A model generated the notes under the pieces. The model did not search any database. It saw only the letters and a program-made list of their open reading frames with translations, and was not told the DNA's origin. DNA of 64,000 bases from CAZTNW01 sp964614945 (lineage in GTDB: Bacteria; Caldisericota; JANLFM01), in NCBI GenBank assembly GCA_964614945.1, contig CAZTNW010000002.1:310001-374000 (forward strand). The letters are read 5' to 3'. The position numbers and the translations under genes were made by a program. Below are positions 8,086 through 16,573 of this stretch, piece after piece (the first letter of the stretch is position 1; each line of letters opens with the position of its first letter).

Positions 8086-8888
8086 AGAAGATAGTAGCCT
8101 GCGGACTCGACATCGGATCCCTGGTCGCCAAGGGTGTATTTTTGGGGAAAACAGGGCTTTTAGCGCAGGGACTCCTGGCGACGGGAGCCAATGCGCCGAA
8201 TGCGGCCGACATTCTCTTCAGCCAGCTTTTAAAAGATGGCGGGATTTCTCCCGAACTGGTCTCTTTCATTTTAGCTACAGGGTACGGGCGGGTCTCTGTT
8301 CCCTTCGCTTCGAAAACGGTAACCGAGATCTCCTGCCACGCCCGCGGCATTGCACATTTTTTGCCGGAGACCCGCACCCTTGTGGACCTGGGTGGCCAGG
8401 ACTCCAAGGCCATCCGACTCAACGGGAGGGGGAAAGTTCTCGATTTCGCCATGAATGACAAATGCGCCGCCGGCACCGGAAGGTTTCTTGAGGTGATGGC
8501 CCGCGGCCTGGGATTCTCCCTGCCGGAAATGAGTGAGGCTGCCGCTCGTTCGCAGAAAGAGGTGGCGATCTCCGCGACCTGCACCGTTTTCGCCGAATCG
8601 GAAGTGATCGGCCTCATTGCCAGAGGAGAGATGCGCGAGGACATTGCCCGGGGGGTGTTCATCTCCGTCGCTCAAAGAGTTGTTGGATTGGTGCACAGGG
8701 TAGGCCTGGAGGAGCCGGTGGCGATGTCGGGCGGGGTCGCGCGGAATCCGGCCATGGTTAAGGCCCTGGAGAAAGAGCTGGGAAGGCGAATCCTCCTTCC
8801 TTCCGAGCCCCAGATGATCGGAGCCTGGGGAGCCGCGCTTATTGCCCTGGATCAGGCGGAGAAATCAGAGGGGAGCGCGCAGGTATAG
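8082..8888 (+). CDS. 2-hydroxyacyl-CoA dehydratase activase (HgdC/BcrD-type ATPase)
   Basis: 268 residues, the usual size of the BadF/BadG/BcrA/BcrD ATPase family. It has the phosphate-1 loop GLDIGSLVAKG, DLGGQDSK, the cluster-binding NDKCAAGTGRF and a second Cys in SATCTVFAESEV, which together form the [4Fe-4S] cluster bridging a homodimer. It delivers one electron with ATP hydrolysis to the dehydratase encoded upstream. The start is TTG, overlapping the previous stop (TTGA). Its 3' end overlaps convergent tsaB by 24 bases. Confidence 0.9.
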   Translation: MKKIVACGLDIGSLVAKGVFLGKTGLLAQGLLATGANAPNAADILFSQLLKDGGISPELVSFILATGYGRVSVPFASKTVTEISCHARGIAHFLPETRTLVDLGGQDSKAIRLNGRGKVLDFAMNDKCAAGTGRFLEVMARGLGFSLPEMSEAAARSQKEVAISATCTVFAESEVIGLIARGEMREDIARGVFISVAQRVVGLVHRVGLEEPVAMSGGVARNPAMVKALEKELGRRILLPSEPQMIGAWGAALIALDQAEKSEGSAQV

Positions 8889-9548
8889 GGGCAAGACCTC
8901 ACTCGCGGCTCTCAGCGATCCCTGCTCATAAAGAGCCCAAGTTAGGAAGCCCACGCTGCTCGGCCTGAGGATCCAGGAGGAAATGGGAGCGATATGGATG
9001 GGGTGAAGGGAAAAGAGCGAGAGCAGGTCATCCCGCCAGAGGGGTTCGCCGACGAGAGTGATAGATCCCTCATGCTGGAGCAGAATTTCCCGAAGGCTTA
9101 GAGGGCTTGAGACAGCAGGCGGAACCTCCGCCTCGATCCTCTTCCCCTGGCGATAAATCCCCCAGTATAATTCCCCCCTGCGGGCGTCAAGGATCGGGCA
9201 GATGTAATCCCCACTCGCTTGCATTGCCAGAGCCTCGAGTGTCGTGCAGTGAGCGATGGGGATTTCTCTGGCGAAAGCCAGGCCCTTTACGAAGGACAGG
9301 CCGGAGCGGATCCCGGTGAAGGAGCCCGGCCCGACAGTCACCCCCAGAATGGCTACCTCTTCCCAGGAAATGCCCTCGATCTTGAACATCCTCTCTATCT
9401 CTTCGGCCAGGGCGCTCCTGTACGGACGGTCGAGCCCCTCTACCCTGCCTGCCGTCCAGGTAACCTCCCGGATCAAGCTTCGTTTTTTCAGAATGGCTAT
9501 TCCTTGGCGGGGGGTACAGGTATTTAAAGCCAGGACGATCTCCTTCAT
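8865..9548 (-). CDS. tsaB: tRNA threonylcarbamoyladenosine biosynthesis protein TsaB
   Basis: 227 residues of the ASKHA fold with the TsaB hallmark GPGSFTGIRSGL. TsaB forms the TsaBDE complex that transfers the threonylcarbamoyl group to A37 of ANN-decoding tRNAs. It overlaps tsaE upstream by 4 bases, so the two are translated together; tsaD lies about 13 kb away at 22.5 kb. Its 3' end overlaps the convergent activase gene. Confidence 0.93.
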   Translation of the reverse strand: MKEIVLALNTCTPRQGIAILKKRSLIREVTWTAGRVEGLDRPYRSALAEEIERMFKIEGISWEEVAILGVTVGPGSFTGIRSGLSFVKGLAFAREIPIAHCTTLEALAMQASGDYICPILDARRGELYWGIYRQGKRIEAEVPPAVSSPLSLREILLQHEGSITLVGEPLWRDDLLSLFSLHPIHIAPISSWILRPSSVGFLTWALYEQGSLRAASEVLPLYLRAPL

Positions 9549-9964
9549 CGCTCCTCTATCTCGATCAGGCGCTCATGTTCATTTGTTGGCTTGATCCTCA
9601 CGTGGATTGCGGGCGCGGGCAGGAGGGCGCCCAATTTCTCCGCCCACTCGATCGCCACGATCCCCGATACAAAAATCTCTTCCAGCCCCAGGTCCTCTTC
9701 CAGTGGTGTCTCCAGTCGGAAAAGGTCCACATGGTAAAAAGGGGGAGAGGAGGGGAAGGAGCGGATCAGGGTGAAGGAGGGGCTCTTTACCCAGGACCGC
9801 GGGACACCGCAACCCGCGGCCAGACCCTGCACAAAGACGGTTTTTCCTGCCCCCAGGGGACCGAAGAGGGCTACGATCGACCCTGTTCCAAGTTTCAAGG
9901 AGAGCTTCTGGCCGAGAGCCCTCGTTTCATCCTCTGAGTGGCTGAAAAACTGTACCCTTCTCAT
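9545..9964 (-). CDS. tsaE: tRNA threonylcarbamoyladenosine biosynthesis ATPase TsaE
   Basis: 139 residues with a P-loop GPLGAGKT at 35-42, VKSPSFTL and FYHVDLFRL, all typical of TsaE, the ATPase that drives turnover of the t6A-forming complex. It is the first gene of the tsaE-tsaB pair and overlaps tsaB by 4 bases. Confidence 0.93.
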   Translation of the reverse strand: MRRVQFFSHSEDETRALGQKLSLKLGTGSIVALFGPLGAGKTVFVQGLAAGCGVPRSWVKSPSFTLIRSFPSSPPFYHVDLFRLETPLEEDLGLEEIFVSGIVAIEWAEKLGALLPAPAIHVRIKPTNEHERLIEIEER

Positions 9965-9980
9965 TGATAGCTTAGGACAA

Positions 9981-10709
9981 TTATAGAATCTTACTGAGGA
10001 AGGCTCGACAGCGATCGGTCCTGGGATTCTTGAACATCTCCTCCGGCTTGCCTTCCTCCATAATGATCCCCTCGTCCAAAAAGAGGATGCGGGAAGCTAC
10101 CTCACGGGCAAAGCCCATCTCGTGGGAAGCCACCAGCATGGTCATTCCCTCGCGAGCAAGCCGCTTCATTACTTCCAGCACCTCACGGGTGAATTCCGGG
10201 TCCAAGGCTGAAGTAGGCTCGTCGAAGAGCATAATCTCAGGTTGCATGACCAGGGCGCGGGCGATCCCTACCCGTTGCTGCTGCCCCCCTGAGAGCTGAG
10301 AGGGGTAGGAGTTTTTCTTACCCTCGAGGCCTACTTTGTGCAGAAGATCTAAGGCAATGGACTCCGCTTCCTCTCGCGATTTCTTCTGTACCTTCATGGG
10401 GGCAAGGGTGAGATTCTGCAACACTGTGAGATGAGGAAAGAGAAAGAAGAGCTGGAAGACCATGGTCATTTTCTGGCGCAGCTTGTTGATGTCGGTTTTC
10501 AGCGAGGTAACCTCTTCCCCAAGGACGAAAATTCGGCCGGAGGTAGCATCTTCCAGCCGATTGAGGCAGCGCAAGAGAGTGGTCTTCCCCGAGCCGGAGG
10601 AGCCGATGAGGACGATGACCTCCCTTTCTCCGACCTCAAGGTTCACTCCCTTGAGCACCTCTAAGTGTCCGAATCGCTTGTGCAAGTTCTCAACCTGAAT
10701 GACGATCAT
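9981..10709 (-). CDS. Polar amino-acid ABC transporter ATP-binding protein (GlnQ-like)
   Basis: 242 residues. Walker A GSSGSGKT (36-43), signature LSGGQQQR and Walker B IMLFDEPTSALD are intact, with the overall look of GlnQ/HisP-type ATPases of amino-acid importers. It overlaps the permease gene by 4 bases and ends the operon. Which amino acid is carried is not clear from the ATPase. Confidence 0.9.
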   Translation of the reverse strand: MIVIQVENLHKRFGHLEVLKGVNLEVGEREVIVLIGSSGSGKTTLLRCLNRLEDATSGRIFVLGEEVTSLKTDINKLRQKMTMVFQLFFLFPHLTVLQNLTLAPMKVQKKSREEAESIALDLLHKVGLEGKKNSYPSQLSGGQQQRVGIARALVMQPEIMLFDEPTSALDPEFTREVLEVMKRLAREGMTMLVASHEMGFAREVASRILFLDEGIIMEEGKPEEMFKNPRTDRCRAFLSKIL

Positions 10710-11362
10710 AGGCCAACTCTCAGCTTGCGCTCAAGCAGGATGACCAGGCGGGAGGCAGGAATCGTCACGAGCAAGTAGAAGATGGCCGCGCCGATATAGG
10801 GAGTAAAGGCATTGGCGCTCTGGCTGGAGATGTAACGCGCGGTGGTGGTGAGCTCGAAGAGAGCGATCATGGAGACAAGTGCGGAATCCTTGAGCAGGGC
10901 TACGAACTCATTTGTGAGCGGAGGTAATATGCGGCGGATAGCCTGAGGCAGGATGACTAAGCGCATGGCCTGGCCACCGGTCATCCCGAGAGAGCGAGCA
11001 GCCTCCACCTGCCCTCTCTCGATGGACTGGATACCTGCGCGAAAGATCTCTGAGATGTAGGCGCCGTAGCAAAACCCCAGGGCGATGATCCCGGCAGGAA
11101 CCTTGCTCAAGTTGAGTCCCAGGCTGGGCAGAGCATAGTAGATGATCATGATCTGTAGCATCAGAGGCGTACCACGGATCACCTCCACGTAAAAATTGGT
11201 TGGCCAGGTGAGGGCGCGACTTTTGCTCAGTCTGGCCATCCCGACGAAAAGCCCGATGAAGGTCCCCAGGGCCATCCCCAACACGCTCAAAAGGAGCGTC
11301 ATCTGCAGGCCGTTCCATAGCTGAGGTAAAATCTGCCAGAGAAGGTCAAATTTAAAGTCCAT
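10706..11362 (-). CDS. Polar amino-acid ABC transporter permease (GlnP/HisM family)
   Basis: 218 residues with several membrane helices and the EAA-type loop EAARSLGMTGGQAMR typical of HisM/GlnP permeases. A single permease with one ATPase implies a homodimeric membrane part. It lies between the solute-binding protein gene and the ATPase; a terminator-like palindrome separates it from the former. Confidence 0.9.
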   Translation of the reverse strand: MDFKFDLLWQILPQLWNGLQMTLLLSVLGMALGTFIGLFVGMARLSKSRALTWPTNFYVEVIRGTPLMLQIMIIYYALPSLGLNLSKVPAGIIALGFCYGAYISEIFRAGIQSIERGQVEAARSLGMTGGQAMRLVILPQAIRRILPPLTNEFVALLKDSALVSMIALFELTTTARYISSQSANAFTPYIGAAIFYLLVTIPASRLVILLERKLRVGL

Positions 11363-11400
11363 ACGATCCTCCCTCCGTTCCGTATTTCATTCGTATGTCG

Positions 11401-11434
11401 ACAAAAAATGCTTCCTCGAGGAAGCATTTTTTGT
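11401..11434 (-). terminator. Intra-operon terminator/attenuator between binding protein and permease
   Basis: A perfect 34-base palindrome with a GC core (tgcttcctcgaggaagca) flanked by A and T runs, able to act on either strand. It sits just after the solute-binding protein stop on the minus strand. It would cut most transcripts, leaving the permease and ATPase at lower levels. Confidence 0.8.
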
Positions 11435-11459
11435 GAGCGTCCGCATCAATAACGCCCGA

Positions 11460-12266
11460 TCAGCTTCCCCCGAACCACTTATCGTAAATTTGCTTGTATG
11501 TTCCGATCCCTTTGGCCTTCTGCAGAGCCTGGGAGAGAGCTTGATGGATGACCTGATCGTTCAGGCGGACGGCCAAACCATATTCCTCCATGGTAAATTT
11601 TTTGGCGATTTGGATAAATTGCGATCCTGATTTAGCGATCTGATAAGCATTCACCGGAACATCGTTTACCACAGCGTCGATTCGGCCGTTTTCCAGGTCT
11701 TTAAAAGCAAGGAGAATGTCCTCATAGCGTTCCACCCGGACCCCTTCCATGGCGCTCGCCGCCTCGTCCCCTGTCGTGCTCTTCTGCACTCCGATTGTCT
11801 TACCCTTGAGATCATCAGGTCCCTTGATGTCCGTGCGGTCCTTCTTGATGACGATGCCTTGCCCAGCCTCAAGGTACGGCCCGACGAACAGCATTTCCTT
11901 CTTGCGCTCATCCGTGATGGAGACGGCCGAGGCTACCACATCGACCTTTTTAGCGAACAGGGCGGCAAAAATTCCATCCCAGGCCGTATTCTCGATCTGG
12001 ACATTGTAACCGGCGATTCGTGCCAGCTCCTTAATCAGGTCGATGTCGAACCCCACGATTTCCCCATTCTCTACATATTCCATCGGTGGATATTCCGCGG
12101 CAGTCCCCACGACGATCGTCTTCGTCGGCGTGGGAGATGGCAACGTAGCAGTAGGAGACGACGTTGGGGAAGTAGCGGTCTCTGTAGGGGTTGTTCCACC
12201 TCCGCCGCAAGCAGCAACGCCGCCCAAGAGAGCGATGCAGATCAGTAAAAGCACAACCTTCTTCAT
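11460..12266 (-). CDS. Amino-acid ABC transporter substrate-binding lipoprotein
   Basis: 268 residues. It has a signal peptide with lipobox LLGGVAAC, a Thr/Pro/Ser-rich tether, then a type-II periplasmic binding fold (TAAEYPPMEY, GFDIDLIKELA, DVVASAVSIT, LKGKTIGVQ). The start with aaaggagg upstream (12266) is preferred over an in-frame ATG 27 codons earlier that would precede the signal peptide. It is the first gene of the importer operon. The neighbouring arginase-fold gene hints at a basic amino acid, but that is weak evidence. Confidence 0.9.
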   Translation of the reverse strand: MKKVVLLLICIALLGGVAACGGGGTTPTETATSPTSSPTATLPSPTPTKTIVVGTAAEYPPMEYVENGEIVGFDIDLIKELARIAGYNVQIENTAWDGIFAALFAKKVDVVASAVSITDERKKEMLFVGPYLEAGQGIVIKKDRTDIKGPDDLKGKTIGVQKSTTGDEAASAMEGVRVERYEDILLAFKDLENGRIDAVVNDVPVNAYQIAKSGSQFIQIAKKFTMEEYGLAVRLNDQVIHQALSQALQKAKGIGTYKQIYDKWFGGS

Positions 12267-12325
12267 TTTCCCCTCCTCTTTCTGATTTGCCGTAAGATTA
12301 TCACAAAAACAATCATAAGAATCGC

Positions 12326-12991
12326 TCAAACAGTGAGCACCTGCCATATTTCTAAGTTAAGGGATTCGCTTTGGTAGATGGACCTGGTCGCCTTCAGAGA
12401 GAAATCTTCCGGGGAAAGCCTGGGTTCTCCGCAGACGTCCGCTCCCACCAGCCTGCCTTTAGGAAAGCCGAGTAAGAATCTCTGCAGATCCTGGCGAGTC
12501 CAGCTCCCCTGCTCCCAGGAGAGTTCAAGCTCTTCCGAGGACAGCACGTCCTTGTCGATGGAGAGGTAGAGAGGCCCATCGCCCCTGGGGATTGCTTCCA
12601 GGTCAGTCACTCGGGGCAGTTTGCTTAGCACCCGGGCACCGATCACACTCACCTGCTCGAGCAGGGGGAGGTCAAATGCCCACCTTAACCAATTGCCGCA
12701 ATGCAGAAGAGGCATATTTTCCTCTCCGTAATCCATGTGACTGTCTAGGAGGACGAGGGCGAAGGGCCGATCGATTTTTTGAAGCAGGAAATAGGTGAGA
12801 AAATGGTAATCGCCTGCGCCGAGAAAGGAGATTTGCGAGGGAGAGGGGGCGAGCGAGCGAACATGCGGGAAGAATTTTTGCTCGAGACCGAGGGAGCTGT
12901 GAGAGTAGGGGACGATTTCCGCCATTGTTATCCTTGCGAGCTCGTGCTGTTCGAGCAATACGCCGTCTGTATCCCAGAGATATGTCTTCAT
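12326..12991 (-). CDS. Arginase/agmatinase-fold (ureohydrolase superfamily) protein
   Basis: 221 residues, shorter than the usual 280-320. The metal-ligand motifs of ureohydrolases can be traced in order: FLGAGDYHFL (GGDHS-like), LLDSHMDYG (DxHxD), SIDKDVLS (DxD) and GADVCGEP. The metal site therefore looks largely kept, while the substrate loops are shortened. It could hydrolyse a guanidino or formimino compound. It lies upstream of the amino-acid importer on the same strand, 59 bases from the binding protein start. Confidence 0.7.
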   Translation of the reverse strand: MKTYLWDTDGVLLEQHELARITMAEIVPYSHSSLGLEQKFFPHVRSLAPSPSQISFLGAGDYHFLTYFLLQKIDRPFALVLLDSHMDYGEENMPLLHCGNWLRWAFDLPLLEQVSVIGARVLSKLPRVTDLEAIPRGDGPLYLSIDKDVLSSEELELSWEQGSWTRQDLQRFLLGFPKGRLVGADVCGEPRLSPEDFSLKATRSIYQSESLNLEIWQVLTV

Positions 12992-13077
12992 GATCCTTCA
13001 ATTTTATTGCAAAAAAAAGATGAGACCTACCCCTGAATTTGACAGCGATGCTTTTTCGTCTTTCAATAGAAGCAGAA

Positions 13078-13159
13078 CCGCACCATCGTCAGGTGCCGCT
13101 TTGTGAGGGTTATGATCCTCCTACTGCTTAAAGCAGTTTGGTGGCCGAAGATGGTGCGG
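13078..13159 (+). other. Potential structured RNA element upstream of methyltransferase
   Basis: CCGCACCATC (13078-13087) can pair with GATGGTGCGG (13150-13159), enclosing a GAGG/CCTC hairpin and a perfect ACTGCTT/AAGCAGT hairpin. This gives a closed three-way-like structure about 38 bases before the methyltransferase start. No known riboswitch consensus is recognised. Transcription across it is assumed from its place ahead of a plus-strand gene. Confidence 0.4.
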
Positions 13160-13196
13160 CCTTGGTTTTCGCTCATTTCGTTCGATCCGCAGGGTT

Positions 13197-14030
13197 ATGG
13201 AGATGGATGGAAAAGACGAAAGGGACGTGGAAGATTTTTACGACCTGAGAGTTGGAAACGAGTGGCAACGACTCTCCCAGGATTTTTATCACTCGCTCGA
13301 GTTCCGCACGACCATGCATTTCCTCCGGAAGCATCTCCCTCCTCCTGCCCTCGTGCTCGATTGCGGCGGGGGACCAGGCCGCTATGCCATCGCTCTGGCC
13401 GAACTCGGATTCGAGGTGGTGCTCCTTGACCTGTCCAGCCGAAATCTCGAATTTGCCAGGGTAAAATGCCTCAAGCTGGGCGTGAGCGGCGTCCGCCAGT
13501 TTGTGAAGGCTTCTGCTGTTTCCCTCCCCTTTTCTGCCGAAGCTTTCGATGGGGTGCTGATAGCGGGCCCGCTCTATCATCTGGTTTCTCTGCGTGAGCG
13601 CAGGAAAGCAATGAAGGAGGGCTTGCGGGTTTTGAAGAAAAGCGGAATAGTCGCGGCGAGCATTGTCTCTCTGCATGGAGTTTTCCGTTCGGCCCTGGTT
13701 GAGTTTCCCGCTTTCCTCAAGAGCGGAAGAGCGCTGGCTTACCTGCGCCGCCCTATGCAGAGGAAAAGCGCCGGCGACGATGTGGGAGCCTTCACCACCG
13801 CCTATTTCGGAGACATTTTAGAGCTGGAAGAGCAATTTAACTCGTTGGGAGCAGAAACGTTGGAGCTAGTTGCCCTCGAAGGACTGGCCTCCGGATTGAG
13901 AGAGCCCCTCAATCAGTTAGCGGAGGAAGGGCATGGCGAGACCTGGTGGAAAATTCACCTGGCTACCTGCACCCACCGGACAGCGCTCGGGGGATGCGAG
14001 CATACCCTCTACCTTGGGCGCAAGAGATAG
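13197..14030 (+). CDS. Class I SAM-dependent methyltransferase
   Basis: 277 residues. The SAM-binding motif I VLDCGGGPGRYA is at 53-64, acidic motif II VVLLDLS follows, and the FDGVLIAGPLYHL region corresponds to motif IV. The C-terminal third is variable and probably binds the substrate, which is unknown. ATG at 13197 follows aggg weakly; a second ATG two codons later is possible. It is isolated between two minus-strand ABC operons and preceded by a foldable element. Confidence 0.8.
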   Translation: MEMDGKDERDVEDFYDLRVGNEWQRLSQDFYHSLEFRTTMHFLRKHLPPPALVLDCGGGPGRYAIALAELGFEVVLLDLSSRNLEFARVKCLKLGVSGVRQFVKASAVSLPFSAEAFDGVLIAGPLYHLVSLRERRKAMKEGLRVLKKSGIVAASIVSLHGVFRSALVEFPAFLKSGRALAYLRRPMQRKSAGDDVGAFTTAYFGDILELEEQFNSLGAETLELVALEGLASGLREPLNQLAEEGHGETWWKIHLATCTHRTALGGCEHTLYLGRKR

Positions 14031-14040
14031 CTCGAAGCGC

Positions 14041-14754
14041 TCATCCTCCCAGGTAAGCTTCTTTCACTTTCTGGTTGTGCATCACCTCTGCGCTCTGGCC
14101 CTCGAGGACTATATTTCCCACTTCCAGAACGTAGGTGTAATGAGAGATCTCCAGTGCCATGAGAGCATTCTGCTCCACAAGCAGGATGGTGGTTCCCAGC
14201 TCGTTAATTTTGAGAATGGTACGAAAAATCTCCTCCACCAGGACTGGCGCCAGTCCCATGGAGGGCTCATCGAGCAACATCACCTTACCCCTGGTCATAA
14301 GGGCCCTGGCCACTGCAAGCATCTGTTGCTCTCCTCCAGAAAGGGTGCCCGCCAATTGTTTTCTCCTCTCCGCCATTCGAGGGAAGAGGGAGAAAACCAG
14401 ATTTAAGGATTCGCGGTTTTGTTTGCGATCCCTGCCGGTGTAGGTGGCAATCTCCAGGTTCTCCATTACCGTGAGAGTGGCAAAGACCCGCCGACCCTCT
14501 GGAACATGGGAAATCCCCAGCCCGACGATTTTATGGGCGGGGGTCTTGGTGATGTCTTCTCCGAAGAGCAGAATCCTTCCTTCCTGCTTGGGAACGAGGC
14601 CGGATATCGCTCTGAGCGTGGTGGATTTTCCGGCGCCGTTGGCCCCGATCATAGTAACGATCTTCCCTGGCTCGACCGAGAAACTGACCCCTTTCAGCGC
14701 GCGGATGCCACCGTAAGAGACATTGAGGTCCTTGACCTCGATCGCGGCAGACAT
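14041..14754 (-). CDS. livF: Branched-chain amino-acid ABC transporter ATP-binding protein LivF
   Basis: 237 residues with Walker A GANGAGKS, signature LSGGEQQML and Walker B VMLLDEPSMGLAP, the characteristic LivF form. It is the last gene of the liv operon and abuts livG (shared base at 14754). It energises uptake of branched-chain amino acids or related compounds such as amides or aromatic acids. Confidence 0.93.
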   Translation of the reverse strand: MSAAIEVKDLNVSYGGIRALKGVSFSVEPGKIVTMIGANGAGKSTTLRAISGLVPKQEGRILLFGEDITKTPAHKIVGLGISHVPEGRRVFATLTVMENLEIATYTGRDRKQNRESLNLVFSLFPRMAERRKQLAGTLSGGEQQMLAVARALMTRGKVMLLDEPSMGLAPVLVEEIFRTILKINELGTTILLVEQNALMALEISHYTYVLEVGNIVLEGQSAEVMHNQKVKEAYLGG

Positions 14755-15530
14755 CAGTGCACGCTCCTTTTACCCAGGTAGGCCTCGATCACCCTCGGGT
14801 TGTTCTGAATTTCTTCCGGCGAGCCCTCGGCGATTGTCTCCCCGAAATCCATCACCTTGATCCGCTCACAAATTCTCATTACAAAACGCATCTGGTGCTC
14901 AATCAGGAGGATCGTGAGGCTGAATTTCTCGCGAATCTGATGAACGAGTTCCATCAAAGTATCCACCTCTTTCGGGTTCATGCCCGCCGCCGGCTCGTCT
15001 AAAAGAAGGAGTCTGGGCTTGGTAGCCAGGGCCCGGGCAATTTCTAATCTTCGCTGTTCGCCGTAGGGGAGATTCTTCGCCTCCTCTTGAGCACGGGCAC
15101 AGAGATGGAAATGTTCGAGGAAGAACATGGCCTCCTCTCGGATCCTCTTCTCCTCCCCCCGGAATCTCCTGTTGCGCACGATCGCATCCATGTAATTGGG
15201 TTTGTAAGTGAGATGCAGTCCGATTCTCACGTTATCCAGGACGGATATATTTCCGAAAAGCCGAATGTTCTGGAATGTACGTGCGATATTCTTCCCGATG
15301 ATGCTGTGCGGTTTCAATTGAGTGATCTCCTCGTTGAGGAAGAATATCCTGCCCTGGCTGGGCCGGTAAACGCCCGTGATCAGATTAAAGACCGTGGTCT
15401 TTCCCGCGCCGTTCGGTCCGATGATCCCCCAGATGACGCCGGTCGGCAGATCGAGGTTAAAATTGGAGACGGCCTTCAGACCTCCGAAGAAATGGGTCAT
15501 CTTATCAATTCTCAGAATCGTCTCGCCCAT
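14754..15530 (-). CDS. livG: Branched-chain amino-acid ABC transporter ATP-binding protein LivG
   Basis: 258 residues with Walker A GPNGAGKT, the LivG-type signature NLPYGEQRRLEIARAL and Walker B LLLLDEPAAGMNP. The C-terminal EGSPEEIQNNPRVIEAYLG is typical of LivG. It sits between livM and livF with no gap. Confidence 0.93.
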   Translation of the reverse strand: MGETILRIDKMTHFFGGLKAVSNFNLDLPTGVIWGIIGPNGAGKTTVFNLITGVYRPSQGRIFFLNEEITQLKPHSIIGKNIARTFQNIRLFGNISVLDNVRIGLHLTYKPNYMDAIVRNRRFRGEEKRIREEAMFFLEHFHLCARAQEEAKNLPYGEQRRLEIARALATKPRLLLLDEPAAGMNPKEVDTLMELVHQIREKFSLTILLIEHQMRFVMRICERIKVMDFGETIAEGSPEEIQNNPRVIEAYLGKRSVH

Positions 15531-15531
15531 C

Positions 15532-16563
15532 TCAATGCTCCTTGGGGATCAGGAACCTGGCCTCTTTCATGCCCATCAAGCCTTCCGGGCGGAAGAGCAT
15601 TACCACGATCAGGAGGAGGGCGTAAATGACCATCCGCCACTCCACTCCTACCTCAAAACCCCAGGCAGGAAGGGTGAAAGAGCTGAGAGCCTGGAGTCCG
15701 ATCGGGAGAAGGTATTTTTCCAGAATCGTGAGCAGGAAAGCTGCCAGAATAGATCCGGTAAGGCTTCCCATCCCGCCGATGTAGACCACCACCAGGACCA
15801 TGAAGGACGGAAGGAAGCCAAATTGTGAAGGGTGGGCGATATTGATCAGGTGGCAGAGCAGGCCACCGGCGACCCCGGCGAAAAAAGCACCGATCGTGAA
15901 AGCTAAGACTTTGTAGCGCGTGGTATGTACCCCGACTAGTTCGGAGGCGATGGGATCTTCCCGAATTGAGATAAAAGCCCTGCCGTGACTTGAGAATATG
16001 AGATTCCTTAAGACGAAAAGGGTGATCAGCGTGACGAAAAAGATCAGGGTGAAGCTCGATAGCGATGGTATACCCAGGAGTCCGCGAGGCCCGCCCACGT
16101 AATCGATGTTGTTGATGATGGTCCGTATAATCTCGCCGAAGCCCAAGGTGACAATGGCCAGGTAATCTCCGCGTAACCTGAGTGTAGGGAGGCCGATCAG
16201 AAAGCCTACCAGTGCTGCGCAGAGGCCCCCGACGATCAGGGCCACGAGGAAAAGGGGAATTGTGTAGTAAAGCGGCTGATCCGTAGAGAGCTTCCAGATC
16301 AGTGTGGTCAAGCTGGCGGAGACATAAGCCCCGACTGCGGCGAATCCCATGTGCCCGATCGAGAATTGACCGGTGAAGCCATTGATCAGGTTCAAGCTGC
16401 TCGCCAGTATCACATAGATAAGGGAAATGTTGATGATCAGGAGAGCGAAGTCATCAATCAAGATATTCGCGGAGTTGAGTCCTATAACCAAGCCGTAAAA
16501 GATGACAGCGTAGAGTAAGAAGCGAAAAGTGCTCTGTTTGAAAAGCTGAGATAGGATTTTCAT
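15532..16563 (-). CDS. livM: Branched-chain amino-acid ABC transporter permease LivM
   Basis: 343 residues with many membrane helices and LivM motifs (NLINGFTGQFSIGHMGF, RGDYLAIVTLGFGEI). The ATG at 16563 has gagga upstream; a longer frame runs back into livH but begins with non-family sequence. It pairs with LivH as the heterodimeric channel. Confidence 0.92.
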   Translation of the reverse strand: MKILSQLFKQSTFRFLLYAVIFYGLVIGLNSANILIDDFALLIINISLIYVILASSLNLINGFTGQFSIGHMGFAAVGAYVSASLTTLIWKLSTDQPLYYTIPLFLVALIVGGLCAALVGFLIGLPTLRLRGDYLAIVTLGFGEIIRTIINNIDYVGGPRGLLGIPSLSSFTLIFFVTLITLFVLRNLIFSSHGRAFISIREDPIASELVGVHTTRYKVLAFTIGAFFAGVAGGLLCHLINIAHPSQFGFLPSFMVLVVVYIGGMGSLTGSILAAFLLTILEKYLLPIGLQALSSFTLPAWGFEVGVEWRMVIYALLLIVVMLFRPEGLMGMKEARFLIPKEH

Positions 16564-16573
16564 AATTTCATCC

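Noticed and set aside
15087..15629. Plus-strand frame of 180 codons across livG/livM
   Set aside because: Antisense to two intact transporter genes, with no family resemblance.
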